Shown in pieces: positions 54,071 through 62,128 of a DNA stretch of 64,000 nt. The DNA is from Kaistia soli DSM 19436 (GTDB taxonomy: Bacteria > Pseudomonadota > Alphaproteobacteria > Rhizobiales > Kaistiaceae), in the NCBI RefSeq assembly GCF_900129325.1, contig NZ_FQUP01000003.1:1-64000 (forward strand), written 5' to 3'. The notes beneath the pieces are model-generated. The model was not told the DNA's origin and did not search any database. It saw nothing but the letters and a program-made list of their open reading frames with translations. The stretch's first letter is position 1. The number at the start of each line of letters is the position of its first letter. The translations under genes were made by a program, and so were the position numbers.

Positions 54071-55139
54071 GCGGCGCCTGACGCCCAGCCGAAGCATGCA
54101 GTATCTATCGCCGCTGCTGGCGATCGTGCTGTCGCTCGTCACCTTCTTCATCATCTTCGTGCTCTCGGGGATCGACCCGCTCAAGGCGCTCTACATCTAT
54201 TTCGTCGAGCCGTTGACGGCGGTGTGGTCGATCGAAGATCTCCTGGTGAAGGCCGTGCCTATCATCCTGATCGCGATCGGCCTCGCCTTTTGCTACCAGT
54301 CAGCCGTCTGGAACATTGGCGCAGAAGGACAACTCGCCGCCGGCGCGCTCGCCGGCTCGATCATTCCGGTGATGTTCCCGTTGCTGCAGGGACCGGCCGT
54401 GATCACTGCGATGATCCTGATGGGCATCGCTGGAGGCATGGCTTATGCCGCGATCCCGGCGATCCTGAAGATCCGCTTCAACGCCAACGAGACTTTGACG
54501 ACGCTGATGCTCGTCTATGTCGCCAATCTCTTTCTCGACTATATGGCGCGCGGTCCGTGGCGCGATCCGGCCGGCTTCAATTTTCCGAACAGCCGTCCCT
54601 TCGACGAGGGACAGATGCTTCCGATCATCGCGGGCGACTCCGTTCGAATTTCGATCGTCTTCATGCTTGTCGCCGTCGTCGTCGCCTGGTTCCTGACCAC
54701 CAAGACCATGACCGGCTTCAAGATCCGTGTGCTCGGCCTCTCGCCGCGCGCCGGCTCGTTCGGCGGCTTCTCGCGCAACAAGATGGTGATGCTGACCTTC
54801 CTGATCTCCGGCGGGCTCGCGGGCCTTGCCGGCATCTGCGAAGTGGCGGGGCCCATCGGCCAGCTACGGACCACGGTTTCTCCCGGCTACGGCTTCACGG
54901 CGATCATCGTGGCCTTTCTCGGCCGCCTTCATCCCTTCGGCATCCTAATCGCCGGCCTGTTGCTGGCGCTCTCCTATATGGGCGGGGAGGGCGCGCAAGT
55001 CGCCATCGGCCTGTCCGACCAGACGACGCAGGTCTTCCAGGGCATGCTGCTCTTCTACGTCCTCGCCTGCGACAGCTTTATCTACTACCGCCTGAAATTC
55101 GTGCGCGAGCGCGCGCTCGATGCAGCAACGGCCGGGTGA
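54054..55139 (+). CDS. ABC transporter permease (BMP/nucleoside type), first
   Basis: A 361-residue inner-membrane permease with about ten hydrophobic segments. Landmarks are SAVWNIGAEGQLAAGALAGS, RFNANETLTTLMLVYVANL and the cytoplasmic coupling motif region LGLSPRAGSFGGFSRNKMV. Members of this group import nucleosides, purines or riboflavin and belong to the BPD_transp_2 family. The start ATG overlaps the ATPase gene by 17 bp. The second permease follows after 4 bp. Specificity cannot be read, but the context points to purine compounds. Confidence 0.93.
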   Translation: MRIVLERRLTPSRSMQYLSPLLAIVLSLVTFFIIFVLSGIDPLKALYIYFVEPLTAVWSIEDLLVKAVPIILIAIGLAFCYQSAVWNIGAEGQLAAGALAGSIIPVMFPLLQGPAVITAMILMGIAGGMAYAAIPAILKIRFNANETLTTLMLVYVANLFLDYMARGPWRDPAGFNFPNSRPFDEGQMLPIIAGDSVRISIVFMLVAVVVAWFLTTKTMTGFKIRVLGLSPRAGSFGGFSRNKMVMLTFLISGGLAGLAGICEVAGPIGQLRTTVSPGYGFTAIIVAFLGRLHPFGILIAGLLLALSYMGGEGAQVAIGLSDQTTQVFQGMLLFYVLACDSFIYYRLKFVRERALDAATAG

Positions 55140-55143
55140 CGTC

Positions 55144-56064
55144 ATGACGATGCTGGAAGGAATTCTGCTCACCATCGTCACGGCGGCGACGCCGCTGCTG
55201 TTCGCCGCGATCGGCGAATTGGTGGCGGAGCGCTCGGGCGTGCTCAATCTCGGTGTCGAAGGCATGATGGCGGTCGGCGCCGTCTGCGGTTTTGCTGCGG
55301 CCAGCACGACCGGCCAGCCAATTCTGGGGGTTCTTGCAGCGATCATCGCTGGGATGCTGGCGGCGAGCCTCTTCGGCATCGTCGCACTGTTCTTCGTCGC
55401 CAACCAGAATGCCACTGGCGTCGCGTTGACCTTGTTCGGCCTGGGACTTTCCGGGTTGATCGGAGACAGTTTCGTCGGCACGCCGGGCATTCCGATTCCG
55501 AAGGTCAATATTCCTGTGCTCAGCGACCTTCCGGTCGTCGGCAGGCTGATCTTCGGCGAGGATCCCTTCGTCTATCTGGCTGTGGCGCTGGCGCTCGCGA
55601 CCTGGTGGTTCCTGTTCAAGACACGCGGCGGGTTGATCATCCGCGCCGTCGGCGACAACGCACATTCCGCGCACGCGCTCGGCTTCTCCGTGCTGAAGAC
55701 GCGCTTTCTGGCCGTGCTCTTCGGCGGCGCCTGTGCGGGGCTCGGCGGTGCCTATCTCTCGCTCGTCTACACACCGCAATGGACGCAGGCGATGACCGCC
55801 GGCCGTGGCTGGATCGCGCTCGCTTTGGTGGTGTTCGCCTCCTGGCTGCCGGGCCGGCTGGTCGTCGGCGCCGTTCTTTTCGGCGCCGTCAGCATCCTGC
55901 AGCTTCATGCCCAGGCGATCGGTATCGGCATTCCCTCGCAGTTCCTGTCGATGCTGCCTTACATCGTGACGGTCGTTGCGCTGGTGGTGATCTCGCGCAA
56001 TCGCGCCCTGCTCAGCGTCAATACGCCCGCCTGTCTCGGTCGCCCCTTCGTCGCCGATAGCTGA
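55144..56064 (+). CDS. ABC transporter permease (BMP/nucleoside type), second
   Basis: A 306-residue permease with eight to ten hydrophobic segments. It starts TMLEGILLTIVTAATPLLFAAIG, then has the ERSGVLNLGVEGMMAVGAV landmark shared by this family. A late cytoplasmic loop reads VGDNAHSAHALGFSVLKTR. It pairs with the previous permease to form the channel. The ATG at 55144 is favoured over one 24 bp upstream that lies inside the first permease. The binding-protein gene starts 77 bp downstream. Confidence 0.93.
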   Translation: MTMLEGILLTIVTAATPLLFAAIGELVAERSGVLNLGVEGMMAVGAVCGFAAASTTGQPILGVLAAIIAGMLAASLFGIVALFFVANQNATGVALTLFGLGLSGLIGDSFVGTPGIPIPKVNIPVLSDLPVVGRLIFGEDPFVYLAVALALATWWFLFKTRGGLIIRAVGDNAHSAHALGFSVLKTRFLAVLFGGACAGLGGAYLSLVYTPQWTQAMTAGRGWIALALVVFASWLPGRLVVGAVLFGAVSILQLHAQAIGIGIPSQFLSMLPYIVTVVALVVISRNRALLSVNTPACLGRPFVADS

Positions 56065-56141
56065 TGATTGGCCGTTCGTGCCTTGCGGCATGAGCGGCGT
56101 TCTTGCTGCACTGAACTGATCCAGAGGAAGGACAAGAAACG

Positions 56142-57212
56142 ATGCGTAAATACGTGGTTGCCCTCGGTGCCGTTGCCCTCGTGGCCGGCATGGTTTCGGG
56201 CGCCGAAGCCGCCGACAAGATCAAGGCGTGCTTCGTTTATACCGGACCGCACAATGACGGTGGCTGGAGCCAGCAGCACGACATGGCCCGCCTCGAAGTC
56301 GAAAAGCACTTCGCGGGCAAGGTCGAGACGGCCTATGTCGAGAACGTGCCGGAAGGCCCGGATGCCGAGCGCGCCATCGAGCGTTTCGCCCGGTCGGGCT
56401 GCAACGTGATCTTCACGACCTCGTTCGGCTTCATGGACCCGACGATCAAGGTCGCCAAGAAGTTCCCCGACGTGAAGTTCGAGCATGATGCCGGCTACAA
56501 GACCGCCGACAACGTCTCGATCTACAATATGCGCTGGTATGAGGGCCGCTACGTCCAGGGCCAGATCGCTGCGAAGATGTCGAAGACCGGCGTTGCCGGC
56601 TATATCGTCTCCTTCCCGATCCCTGAGGTCGTGATGGGCATCGATGCCTTCATGCTCGGCGCGCAGTCGGTCAATCCCGACTTCAAGATCAAGGTCGTCT
56701 GGGTCAACACCTGGTTCGATCCTGGCAAGGAAGCGGACGCCGCCAAGGCGCTGATCGACCAGGGCGCGGACATCATTGTCCAGCACACCGACTCGCCGGC
56801 TGCGATGCAGATCGCCGAGGAGCGCGGCCTGCATGCGTTCGGCCAGTCGGCCGACATGTCGAAGTTCGGGCCGAAGGCGCATCTCGCCTCGCTGGTCGAC
56901 AACTGGACGCCCTACTACATCGAGCGCGTCCAGGCGGTTCTCGACGGCACCTGGAAGTCGACCGACACGTGGGATGGCATGAAGGAAGGCCTCGTCGTGC
57001 TCGGGCCGCTCACCAATATGCCGGACGACGTCAAGGCCTTGGCAGAGGACTCGATCGCCAAGATCAAGGCGGGCGAGCTCCAGGTCTTCAAGGGACCGAT
57101 CACCAAGCAGGACGGTTCGGTTGGCGTCGCCGACGGCGCGGTTGCCGACGACAAGACGCTGCTCGGCCTTAACTGGTACGTGAAGGGCATCGACGACAAG
57201 CTGCCGCAGTAG
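56142..57212 (+). CDS. BMP-family substrate-binding protein
   Basis: A 356-residue periplasmic protein. The signal peptide is cleaved near AEA/A at residue 23 and there is no lipobox Cys, so it is soluble. The mature part starts KIKACFVYTGPHNDGGWSQQHD and has FGFMDPTIKVAKKFPDVKFEH and GADIIVQHTDSPAAMQIAE, typical of the PnrA/BmpA group that binds nucleosides or purines. The gene has an AGAGGAAGGA ribosome site and lies after the permeases of the same operon. Binding preference between xanthine, urate, nucleosides or allantoin is not readable. Confidence 0.94.
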   Translation: MRKYVVALGAVALVAGMVSGAEAADKIKACFVYTGPHNDGGWSQQHDMARLEVEKHFAGKVETAYVENVPEGPDAERAIERFARSGCNVIFTTSFGFMDPTIKVAKKFPDVKFEHDAGYKTADNVSIYNMRWYEGRYVQGQIAAKMSKTGVAGYIVSFPIPEVVMGIDAFMLGAQSVNPDFKIKVVWVNTWFDPGKEADAAKALIDQGADIIVQHTDSPAAMQIAEERGLHAFGQSADMSKFGPKAHLASLVDNWTPYYIERVQAVLDGTWKSTDTWDGMKEGLVVLGPLTNMPDDVKALAEDSIAKIKAGELQVFKGPITKQDGSVGVADGAVADDKTLLGLNWYVKGIDDKLPQ

Positions 57213-57222
57213 CGGACGCGCC

Positions 57223-57247
57223 GCGGCGTGCCACGGTGGCACGCCGC
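57223..57247 (+). terminator. long palindromic hairpin between the importer and puuD
   Basis: GCGGCGTGCCAC (57223-57234) pairs perfectly with GTGGCACGCCGC (57236-57247) around one central G; in RNA the stem would be about 10 bp with a short loop. It starts 11 bases after the binding-protein stop. No U run follows, so complete termination is doubtful. A likely use is to end or protect the transporter message. Confidence 0.55.
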
Positions 57248-57311
57248 ATGATTCATGGCCGGTGCCCGCGTGGCGCCGGCCATCACCGCAACGGGGCCGA
57301 ATTCCGCAAAG

Positions 57312-58493
57312 ATGTCCGCATTCGTCGTCGACTGGCTCAATCTCCTCATCCGCTGGTCCCATCTCATCGTGGGCATCGGCTGGATCGGCACCTCGTTCTA
57401 TTTCATCGCGCTGGATCTCTCGCTGAAGAAGCGCGAGCAGATGAACCCGGGCGTCTATGGCACCGCATGGGAGGTTCATGGCGGCGGCTTCTATCATGTC
57501 GAGAAATATCTGGTCGCCCCGCCGGCGCTGCCGTCTGACCTGATCTGGTACAAGTGGGAGGCCTATCTCACATGGGTTTCCGGCTTCCTGCTGCTGATCG
57601 TCCAGTATTATTGGAACGCCAACTCCTTCCTGATCGATCGTTCGGTCCTGCCGCTGCTGCCCTCGCAGGCGATCGTCATCTCGATGCTTTCGCTGGTCGG
57701 CGGCTGGCTGATTTATGACCGGCTGTGCAAGTCGTCGCTTGGCCGCTCGACGCCTGTCCTTGCCGTCTGCCTGTTCATCCTGATCGTCGGCGCGGCGTAT
57801 CTGTTCACGCATGTGTTCTCGGGGCGCGGCGCCTTCATTCATGTTGGCGCGTTCATCGGCACGATCATGGCAGTCAACGTGTTCGGCATCATCGTGCCGA
57901 ACCAGCGCAAGATCGTCGCCTCGCTGCTCGCGCATGAGCCGCCGGATCCGCGCCTCGGCGCCATCGGCAAGCAGCGATCGGTGCACAACAACTATCTGAC
58001 GCTGCCCGTGCTGCTGATGATGGTCTCGAACCACTATCCGTTCCTGACCAGCCATCCGCAGAGCTGGATGATCGTCGCCTTCATCCTGCTGCTTGGCGGC
58101 TCAATCCGGCATTTCCTCAATCGGCATGAGGCGCACGACCCGTTCCTGAAATTCGCCTGGACCCTGCCGGTCGGCATCGTCGCGCTCGGCGTGCTGATCA
58201 GCATGACCGCGCCGAAGCCGCTCGAGATCGCGCCGGGCATGACCGTCTCCGATGCCGATGTTCTCGCGCTGACCGCCAAGCATTGCACCATGTGCCATGC
58301 CGCCAAGCCGACGCATGACGGCTTCGACGCGCCCCCGAAGGGCGTGATGCTGCAGACGACAGCGGAACTGGTGCAGCACAAGGATCAGATCATCGCGCAG
58401 GCGGTGCAGGGCAGGGCGATGCCGCTTGGAAACGAGCACGGCATGACCGACGAGGAGCGCAAGACGCTTGGCGCGTGGCTGCAAAGCCATTAG
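57312..58493 (+). CDS. puuD: urate hydroxylase PuuD (membrane, with cytochrome c domain)
   Basis: A 393-residue protein from the ATG at 57312 (MSAFVVDWLNLLIRW); an ATG at 57255 is in frame but adds residues without family match. Eight membrane helices form the first 300 residues, with SHLIVGIGWIGTSFYFIALD. The C-terminus is a cytochrome c domain with CTMCH at 325-329 and an axial Met near 370 (GRAMPLGN). PuuD oxidises urate to 5-hydroxyisourate and passes electrons to a respiratory cytochrome instead of oxygen, replacing soluble uricase. It is the urate-oxidising step of the cluster. Confidence 0.94.
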   Translation: MSAFVVDWLNLLIRWSHLIVGIGWIGTSFYFIALDLSLKKREQMNPGVYGTAWEVHGGGFYHVEKYLVAPPALPSDLIWYKWEAYLTWVSGFLLLIVQYYWNANSFLIDRSVLPLLPSQAIVISMLSLVGGWLIYDRLCKSSLGRSTPVLAVCLFILIVGAAYLFTHVFSGRGAFIHVGAFIGTIMAVNVFGIIVPNQRKIVASLLAHEPPDPRLGAIGKQRSVHNNYLTLPVLLMMVSNHYPFLTSHPQSWMIVAFILLLGGSIRHFLNRHEAHDPFLKFAWTLPVGIVALGVLISMTAPKPLEIAPGMTVSDADVLALTAKHCTMCHAAKPTHDGFDAPPKGVMLQTTAELVQHKDQIIAQAVQGRAMPLGNEHGMTDEERKTLGAWLQSH

Positions 58494-58530
58494 ACACCAG
58501 CCGGTCGCAACAAGGCCCGCCGGAACGACG

Positions 58531-59049
58531 ATGCAGAATACGCCGCTCTCCCTCGACGCGGTCAATGCCATGAACGAGACGGCCTTTATCGCCTCGTTCG
58601 GCGATATCGCCGAGCACTCCCCCTGGGTCGCCCGCGCGGCCTATGCTGGCCACCCCTTTGCCGATCATGCGGCGTTGGTGGCGGCTTTCCATGCCGCCAT
58701 CGCCGCCGCTCCGCATGAGGCGCAGCTCGCACTCCTCCGTGAGCATCCCGATCTTGCCGGCCGCGCCCGCATCGCAGAGCTGGCCGTCGAATCGCAGGTC
58801 GAGCAGCTCGGCGCGGGACTCGATCGTCTGACGGCCGACGAATATGCCGAGTTCACCCGCCTCAACGAGGCTTATCGGGCGCGGCACGGCATTCCGTTCA
58901 TCCGCGCGGTCAAGGGCTCCACAAAGGAGCAGATCATCGAAGCGTTCCGCGAGCGGCTGCCGAATACGCCGGAGACGGAGTTCGCCATGGCGCTGACGCA
59001 GGTGCAGCGGATCATCCGCTTCCGCCTTGAGGATCGCGTCGCATCATGA
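58531..59049 (+). CDS. uraD: OHCU decarboxylase
   Basis: A 172-residue helical protein that decarboxylates 2-oxo-4-hydroxy-4-carboxy-5-ureidoimidazoline to S-allantoin. Landmarks are GDIAEHSPWVARAAY and LLREHPDLAGRARI, the second with the catalytic His72. SQVEQLGAGLDRLTADEYAEF and GIPFIRAVKGSTKEQIIEAF complete the fold. The ATG at 58531 is preferred over a longer frame. It follows puuD by 37 bp and overlaps the next gene by 4 bp (ATGA), so the order of reactions and genes agrees. Confidence 0.95.
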   Translation: MQNTPLSLDAVNAMNETAFIASFGDIAEHSPWVARAAYAGHPFADHAALVAAFHAAIAAAPHEAQLALLREHPDLAGRARIAELAVESQVEQLGAGLDRLTADEYAEFTRLNEAYRARHGIPFIRAVKGSTKEQIIEAFRERLPNTPETEFAMALTQVQRIIRFRLEDRVAS

Positions 59050-60338
59050 CCATCGTGCCGGCAATCGGACGTCTGACGACACGGCAGATCGGCGAGCGCG
59101 CCCAGGCCATGATCGATGCGCTCTCGGTGATCTCCGCTGACGAGGACGCCCTGACGCGGCTCTATCTGACGCCGGAGCATCGCCACGCCGCCGAGATGGT
59201 CAGCGGCTGGATGGAGGCTGCGGGCCTTTCGGCGCGGATGGACGCTGCTGGGACGGTGCGCGGCGCGATGCCGCCAGCCGCCACTGGCCGCAACAGCAAC
59301 AAGGTGCTGTTGATCGGTTCGCACATCGACACCGTCATTGATGCCGGTCGGTTCGACGGCAATCTTGGCGTCATCGTCGGAATCCTGGCCGTGGAGCAAT
59401 TGCGGGCGCGCGGCATCGCGCTGCCGTTCGGCCTTGAAGTCCTTGCCTTCGGCGATGAGGAGGGCGTCCGCTTTCCGGTGACACTGACCTCGTCCGCAGT
59501 AGCGGCTGGCGTTTTCGACACCAAGGCGCTCGACGTCGCGGACGAGAAAGGCGTCACGTTGCGCGAGGCGCTGATCGCCTTTGGCGGCGATCCGGAGCGG
59601 CTGCGGCAGGAGGCCTATCAGCGTCCGGCGGTGCTAGGCTATCTCGAGGTGCATATCGAGCAGGGGCCGGTCCTGGAGCGCGCGGGCGAGCCGCTGGGCG
59701 TCGTGACCGCCATCGCCAGCCAGAGCCGCCACCGCATCCGCATCCGCGGCGAGGCGGGCCACGCTGGCACCGTCCCGATGGAGATGCGCCACGACGCGCT
59801 CATGGCCGCCGCCGAAATCATGCTGATGGTCGAGGCCATCGCGCGGAAGGGCAAGAAGCATGCTCTGGTTGCAACCGTCGGCCATGTCGAGGTGATGCCC
59901 GGCGCCTCCAACGTAATCCCGGCCGATGTGCGCTTTTCGCTCGACGTCCGCGCCGCGACGGATGAAGCCCGCAAGGCAGCGGTGGAGGAGATCACCCTGT
60001 TCGCGCGCAAGATCGACAAGCGCCGCCACGTCGTCGTCGGTGTCGAGACGATGATGGAGAAGGGCGTCGCAACCTGCGCGCCGCGCCTGACCAAGGCGAT
60101 TGCGGCAGGTGTTGGGGCCGTCCAGGGCAAGCCGGCGCGCAGCCTAATGTCGGGCGCCGGCCATGATGGCCAGTCGATGGTGCAACTCGGCGATTTTGGA
60201 ATGATCTTTGTTCGCTGCCGGGCCGGCATCAGTCATAATCCCAACGAATGGGTGTCGATCGACGACATGGGCGTCGCGGTGGAGGCGCTGGTGGCGACGA
60301 TCGAGGAACTGGGGCGGCAGGAAAGGGCAGGGCGATGA
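59046..60338 (+). CDS. allantoate amidohydrolase-type enzyme (M20 Zn-dependent amidase)
   Basis: A 430-residue amidase of the hydantoinase/carbamoylase group. Metal ligands visible are H93 (GSHIDT), D104 (GRFDGNLG) and E138/E139 (GDEEGVRF). HIEQGPVLERAGEPLG, the linker of the dimerisation domain, lies in the middle, and the C-terminal set is GAGHDGQSM with GISHNPNEW. In a purine cluster this enzyme is expected to hydrolyse allantoate to ureidoglycine and ammonia. N-carbamoyl-beta-alanine or N-carbamoyl amino acid hydrolases are close relatives and cannot be excluded. It is translationally coupled to uraD and to the next gene. Confidence 0.88.
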   Translation: MTIVPAIGRLTTRQIGERAQAMIDALSVISADEDALTRLYLTPEHRHAAEMVSGWMEAAGLSARMDAAGTVRGAMPPAATGRNSNKVLLIGSHIDTVIDAGRFDGNLGVIVGILAVEQLRARGIALPFGLEVLAFGDEEGVRFPVTLTSSAVAAGVFDTKALDVADEKGVTLREALIAFGGDPERLRQEAYQRPAVLGYLEVHIEQGPVLERAGEPLGVVTAIASQSRHRIRIRGEAGHAGTVPMEMRHDALMAAAEIMLMVEAIARKGKKHALVATVGHVEVMPGASNVIPADVRFSLDVRAATDEARKAAVEEITLFARKIDKRRHVVVGVETMMEKGVATCAPRLTKAIAAGVGAVQGKPARSLMSGAGHDGQSMVQLGDFGMIFVRCRAGISHNPNEWVSIDDMGVAVEALVATIEELGRQERAGR

Positions 60339-61552
60339 TCGGCGCGGCGGTCGACAGCCTCTTTGAACGCGAAGTCGCGTTTCTGAAGGCCATGATCCGC
60401 ATCCCGAGTGACAATCCGCCCGGCGATTGCGCCGCGCATGCCGAGGCCGCGACTGCCGCTCTTGAAGCGCTCGGCTTCAGCGTCGAGCAGCATCCCGTCC
60501 CCGAGCCGTTTTCCCGCCAGCATGGCCTTCGCAGCATCATCAACCTGATCGTCCGGAAGACGTTCGGCAGTGGCCTCGGCCCGGTCATCGCGCTCGCCGC
60601 CCATGGCGACGTGGTGCCGCCCGGCGAGGGCTGGAGTACCGATCCGTATGGCGCGGAGGAACGGCATGGCGCCATCTATGGCCGCGGTGCCGCTGTCTCG
60701 AAAGCGGATTTCGCGGCCTATGCCTTTGCGCTTCTGGCGCTAGGCCAGTCCGACAGGGCGCTTGATGGCGGCGTCGAGCTGCATTTCACCTATGACGAGG
60801 AAACGGGCGGCTTTGTGGGGCCGAAATGGCTGCTGGAGCACGGTCTCTCCAAGGCCGACTATGCGATCACGTCGGGCTTCTCTCATGCTGTCGCCACGGC
60901 GCATAGCGGCGTGCTGCATCTTGAAGTCGTTGTTCGCGGCCGGCAGGCACATGCGGCCGTCGCCGCGCTCGGCGCCGACGCGCTCGAAGCGGCGACACCC
61001 GTCCTCGCCGCCATCTATGCCGAGCGCCGCCGCCTGACAGCCATCCGCTCGGATGAGCCGGGCATCGGCGGTCCGCAGATCACCGTTGGTCTCATCTCGG
61101 GCGGCATCAACACCAATGTCGTGCCGGATCGCATTCTGCTCAGGATCGACCGGCGCATCATTACCGAAGAAGACGGCGAGGCCGTCGAGGCTGAGCTGAT
61201 CGGGTTGATCGAGGCGGCGGCGCCCTCGACCCCCGGCATCGAGATCGAATGCCGCCGCATCCTGCTGGCCGAGCCGCTGCGGCCGCTGCCCGGCGTCGAC
61301 AAACTGGTCGAAGCCATCAGGGAACCTGCCGAGGCGCTGTTCGGCGTGCCGATCGCCGTCACAGGCGTGCCGCTCTACACCGATGCGCGCCACTATGCGG
61401 CAGCCGGAATCCCCACGGTGCTTTATGGCGCCGGCCCGCGTTCGATCGCCGACGGCAACGCGCATTCGGCCGACGAGCATATCCGCCTCGACGATCTGCG
61501 CGCGGCCACCGAAGTCATCGCACGGGCGCTTGAGACGTTGCTCGCGCGATAG
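60335..61552 (+). CDS. M20 family deacylase (ArgE/DapE-like), last gene of the purine operon
   Basis: A 405-residue metallopeptidase-fold protein from the ATG at 60335, overlapping the previous stop by 4 bp. The metal site motifs are ALAAHGDVVPPGEGW, YGRGAAVSKADFAAY (the bridging Asp is replaced in the local ARGA motif context) and TYDEETGG with the catalytic Glu pair. IPTVLYGAGPRSIADGNAHSADEH supplies the last ligand region. The substrate is unknown. Its place after allantoate amidohydrolase suggests action on ureidoglycine, ureidoglycolate or a related N-acyl compound rather than acetylornithine. Confidence 0.85.
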   Translation: MIGAAVDSLFEREVAFLKAMIRIPSDNPPGDCAAHAEAATAALEALGFSVEQHPVPEPFSRQHGLRSIINLIVRKTFGSGLGPVIALAAHGDVVPPGEGWSTDPYGAEERHGAIYGRGAAVSKADFAAYAFALLALGQSDRALDGGVELHFTYDEETGGFVGPKWLLEHGLSKADYAITSGFSHAVATAHSGVLHLEVVVRGRQAHAAVAALGADALEAATPVLAAIYAERRRLTAIRSDEPGIGGPQITVGLISGGINTNVVPDRILLRIDRRIITEEDGEAVEAELIGLIEAAAPSTPGIEIECRRILLAEPLRPLPGVDKLVEAIREPAEALFGVPIAVTGVPLYTDARHYAAAGIPTVLYGAGPRSIADGNAHSADEHIRLDDLRAATEVIARALETLLAR

Positions 61553-61579
61553 AGGCAACCTTTCGGACGCCGAGGAACG

Positions 61580-62128
61580 TCAGCGCGCCGGACCGGGCCA
61601 GACTGCTGATGGTGCCGTCTCGTTCAGCGAGCGCCTGATCCCGAGTGCGCCATCCTCGATGCGGATTCGATAGACGAGAAGCGCGATGTTGAGCACGCCG
61701 AACAGCAGGGCCAGCCAAGGTAGGCCGAGCGCACAAGGCAGCAGAGGCATCTCGATCGCGACGATCAGGTAGTTCGGATGCCGCATCAGCCTGTAGGGCC
61801 CGCGGCGGCGAAGCGGCAGGTCGTCGACTGTGATGATACGCGTCGTCCAGAAGGCGCCGAGGCTGGCGATCGTCCAGACCCGCATCACCTGGAGCAGCGC
61901 ATAGACACCCAGGAGGATCCAGGGCACCGGAATACCCGGCTGCACGAACAGCAGCATGGCACCGATCCAGGCGCCATGCAGGAGGATGAACAACGGATAG
62001 TGCCCGGCGCCGATCTCGCGGCCCCGCCGCAACATCAAGGCGCGGCGGTTTCGCTCCGACCAGGCCAGTTCGATGATGCGTTGGATGACAACGAAACCGA
62101 GCAGGAGGTAGGGCCAGAGCATGATCAT
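61580..62128 (-). CDS. isoprenylcysteine carboxyl methyltransferase-family protein
   Basis: A 182-residue membrane protein with four to five hydrophobic segments. The SAM-binding ICMT end is seen as RRRGPYRLMRHPNYLIVAIEM, with the conserved HPNY and the following E. Its ATG overlaps the polyketide synthase stop by 4 bp. In Bacillus BpsB and related loci such proteins methylate alkylpyrones made by an adjacent type III polyketide synthase, so a role as O-methyltransferase of the polyketide is likely. It converges with the M20 gene across 27 bp with no clear terminator. Confidence 0.88.
   Translation of the reverse strand: MIMLWPYLLLGFVVIQRIIELAWSERNRRALMLRRGREIGAGHYPLFILLHGAWIGAMLLFVQPGIPVPWILLGVYALLQVMRVWTIASLGAFWTTRIITVDDLPLRRRGPYRLMRHPNYLIVAIEMPLLPCALGLPWLALLFGVLNIALLVYRIRIEDGALGIRRSLNETAPSAVWPGPAR

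Noticed and set aside
55959-58055. A long minus-strand open frame opposite the BMP and puuD genes
   Set aside because: Same effect: no family features, and the plus-strand genes explain the DNA.
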